Of a DNA stretch of 5,881 nt, positions 4,400 through 5,881 are shown one piece after another; the stretch's first letter is position 1, and each line of letters starts with the position of its first letter. The DNA is from Phycisphaerales bacterium. Lineage in GTDB: Bacteria > Planctomycetota > Phycisphaerae > Phycisphaerales > UBA1924. The stretch lies in contig DOJA01000010.1 in assembly GCA_003511945.1 (NCBI GenBank), positions 1 to 5,881 of the forward strand. The letters run 5' to 3'. Made by a program: the position numbers and the translations under genes. The notes under the pieces are model-generated. The model saw only the letters and a program-made list of their open reading frames with translations, searched no databases and was not told the origin of the DNA.

Positions 4400-5881
4400 C
4401 TAGCGCCCTCCGACGCGCACCACGAGCACGGTCTCGTCGTCGGTCGCGGGGTTGAGCCCGACGAAGCGCCGCACCTCCCAGATGATGTGGTCGGCCAGCG
4501 CCTGCGCCGACGCGCCGGGGTCGGCCCCGATGAAGTCGACGATGGCCCGTCGGAGCCGGGCGCGTCCGAACTTCTCGCCGGCGAAGTTGCGCGCGTCGGG
4601 CACGCCGTCGGTGTAGGCCACGACGGTGTCGCCGGGCTGGAGGTCCCACATGCCGCGCTCGTAGCGCTGCTCGGCGAGCACGCCCAGGACCATGCCGCCG
4701 GAGTCCAGGGTGTGCAGGTCGCTCTCAGCCGGTCGGCGCCCATCGCTCGGCAATCGCAGGAGCAGGGTGGGATCGTGGCCCGCGGAGCAGTAGGTGAGCC
4801 GGAGGGTGGCGGGATTGATCACGCCGTAGAAGACGGTGACGAACTCCTCCGGCAGGGTGTCGCGGACCAGTTGGTCGTTGACCCGGGCGAGCACGGCGTC
4901 GAGGTGGTACTGCTCGGAGGCGTGCGCGCGGAGCGACGCACGGACGGCGGCCATGAGCAGCGCCGCCGGCACGCCCTTGCCCGCGACATCGCCCACGAAG
5001 AAGCCCAGGTGCCCGCCCAGGGGCATCAGGTCGTAGAAGTCGCCCCCGAGGTCGAAGGAGGGGATATAGCGGGCGCCGATGTCCAGCGGCGGCAGGTGGG
5101 GCATCGACGCGGGGAGCATCCGCCGCTGGACGGCGGCGGCGAGTCGGAGCTGGCGCTGCACCTTGCGGCTGCGGCGCTCGGCTTCGAGCAGGTTCGCGCT
5201 CGCGACCGCGGCGGAAATCTGCTCGCTGATCGTCTGCAGCAGCACGCGCTCCGAGGGGTCCAGCAGTGTGCGCCGGCGGGTGAACAGGTGGATGGCGCCC
5301 AGCCGCTCGCTGTGGAACGAGAGTTCGCTCCGGACCACGCCCTCGAACCCGTCGGCGCGGGCGGCGACGAGGCACTCCTCCGAGTCCCGCTCGATGGGGG
5401 GCGGCGCGCCGGGGCCGGGCGCGGGGGGAGCGAGCGGCGCGGCGCCCTCGCGCGGGGGGGCGGGGCGGAAGCGCGAGGCGAAGCGATCACTGATGCCCGA
5501 GTGGGCGCGGAGCCGGAAGGTGCGTCGGTCCTCGTCGAGCAGGTGGATGGCCCCCGCGTCGGCCCCGATGCTCTCGGTGGCGACGCGCAGCGCGACGCGC
5601 AGGGTGGTGTCCAGGTCGCGGGCGGTGACCAGCAGCGACGAGAGCCGGAACAGGATGTTCAGCTCCTCGTTCCGCTGCGCGAGCACGACATCCTGCTCGC
5701 ACAGCTCGACGACGGTGGCCACCAGGCGGCGCACGAGCGAGCGGAGCCGATCGAGGTCCGCCGACGCGGTGCGCAGCGGATCGGAGGCGATGACGACGCC
5801 CCCGATGACATGGCCGATGACCTCGATCGGCTCGACGAGCCAGCCGTTGTCGGCGGGCATTGCGGGGGGTCCGGGGGTGCC
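4400..5881 (-). CDS. GAF-domain SpoIIE/RsbU-type (PP2C family) protein phosphatase, probably 5'-partial
   Basis: The stop is TAG at 4402-4400. An ATG lies at 5860-5858 (residue 1 here, 486 aa), but the frame stays open through the last 21 bases, no Shine-Dalgarno site precedes the ATG, and the first about 25 residues (LVEPIEV then GHVIGGVVIAS) look like the last strands of a GAF/PocR-like domain. The gene therefore probably begins beyond the edge. A linker helix (about 33-75) leads to a GAF domain (about 77-225) interrupted by a Pro/Ala-rich insert (132-157), then a helix with QRRMLP (245-250) and the phosphatase domain to the end. Metal-binding Asp candidates are all present: Asp274 in LGGDFYD, Asp291 in VGDVAGKG, Asp418 in YTDG and Asp474 in DDETVLVV; CSAGHDP (358-364) also fits. 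Known relatives dephosphorylate STAS anti-anti-sigma proteins to activate sigma factors. No such partner is visible here, so the substrate is open. It is cytoplasmic, as no membrane segment is seen. Confidence 0.92.
   Translation of the reverse strand, partial: GTPGPPAMPADNGWLVEPIEVIGHVIGGVVIASDPLRTASADLDRLRSLVRRLVATVVELCEQDVVLAQRNEELNILFRLSSLLVTARDLDTTLRVALRVATESIGADAGAIHLLDEDRRTFRLRAHSGISDRFASRFRPAPPREGAAPLAPPAPGPGAPPPIERDSEECLVAARADGFEGVVRSELSFHSERLGAIHLFTRRRTLLDPSERVLLQTISEQISAAVASANLLEAERRSRKVQRQLRLAAAVQRRMLPASMPHLPPLDIGARYIPSFDLGGDFYDLMPLGGHLGFFVGDVAGKGVPAALLMAAVRASLRAHASEQYHLDAVLARVNDQLVRDTLPEEFVTVFYGVINPATLRLTYCSAGHDPTLLLRLPSDGRRPAESDLHTLDSGGMVLGVLAEQRYERGMWDLQPGDTVVAYTDGVPDARNFAGEKFGRARLRRAIVDFIGADPGASAQALADHIIWEVRRFVGLNPATDDETVLVVRVGGR

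Noticed and set aside
4174..4455. 93-codon + strand and longer - strand ORFs across the convergent gap
   Set aside because: They are translations of the inverted repeat and of shadow frames of the phosphatase gene, with no domain and no continuity of codon use.

Overview
This 5.9 kb window is very GC-rich and carries three long genes: two on the + strand and one on the - strand, convergent with the second. The codons are strongly biased to G or C at the third position. No tRNA, rRNA, CRISPR array or transposase gene was seen. A large PknB-type kinase joined through one membrane helix to a TolB/WD40-like propeller, a SpoIIE/RsbU-type phosphatase and a ClpP-fold (NfeD/S49-like) protease suggest a GC-rich planctomycete, perhaps Phycisphaerae-like. 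Acidobacteria and Gemmatimonadota also carry such kinases, so this assignment is an inference from gene content only.

Layout: (1) 2-1207 (+), a NfeD-like Ser/Lys-dyad protease, cut at the left edge, with a Pro/Thr-rich linker, the protease domain and a soluble coiled-coil C-terminus in place of the usual membrane part. (2) 1208-1484, a 277-bp gap with three strong hairpins and no convincing gene. (3) 1485-4199 (+), a complete 904-aa transmembrane Ser/Thr kinase with about twelve propeller repeats. (4) 4200-4399, a convergent gap holding a 14-bp palindrome, a 98-bp REP/BIME-like element made of two inverted 40-nt hairpin units, a CT/GA-rich hairpin and a (GA)7 tract. (5) 4400-5881 (-), a GAF plus SpoIIE/PP2C-type phosphatase whose frame stays open to the right edge.

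The genes fit a signalling theme: a kinase with a probable extracytoplasmic sensor propeller faces a PP2C-class phosphatase with a sensory GAF domain. No shared substrate such as a STAS protein is visible, so a functional link is only inferred. The most notable structure is the REP-like pair at 4214-4311. Its two hairpins share identical outer arms but have different inner stems that both still pair, and each unit folds better in the transcript of the gene that reads into it.
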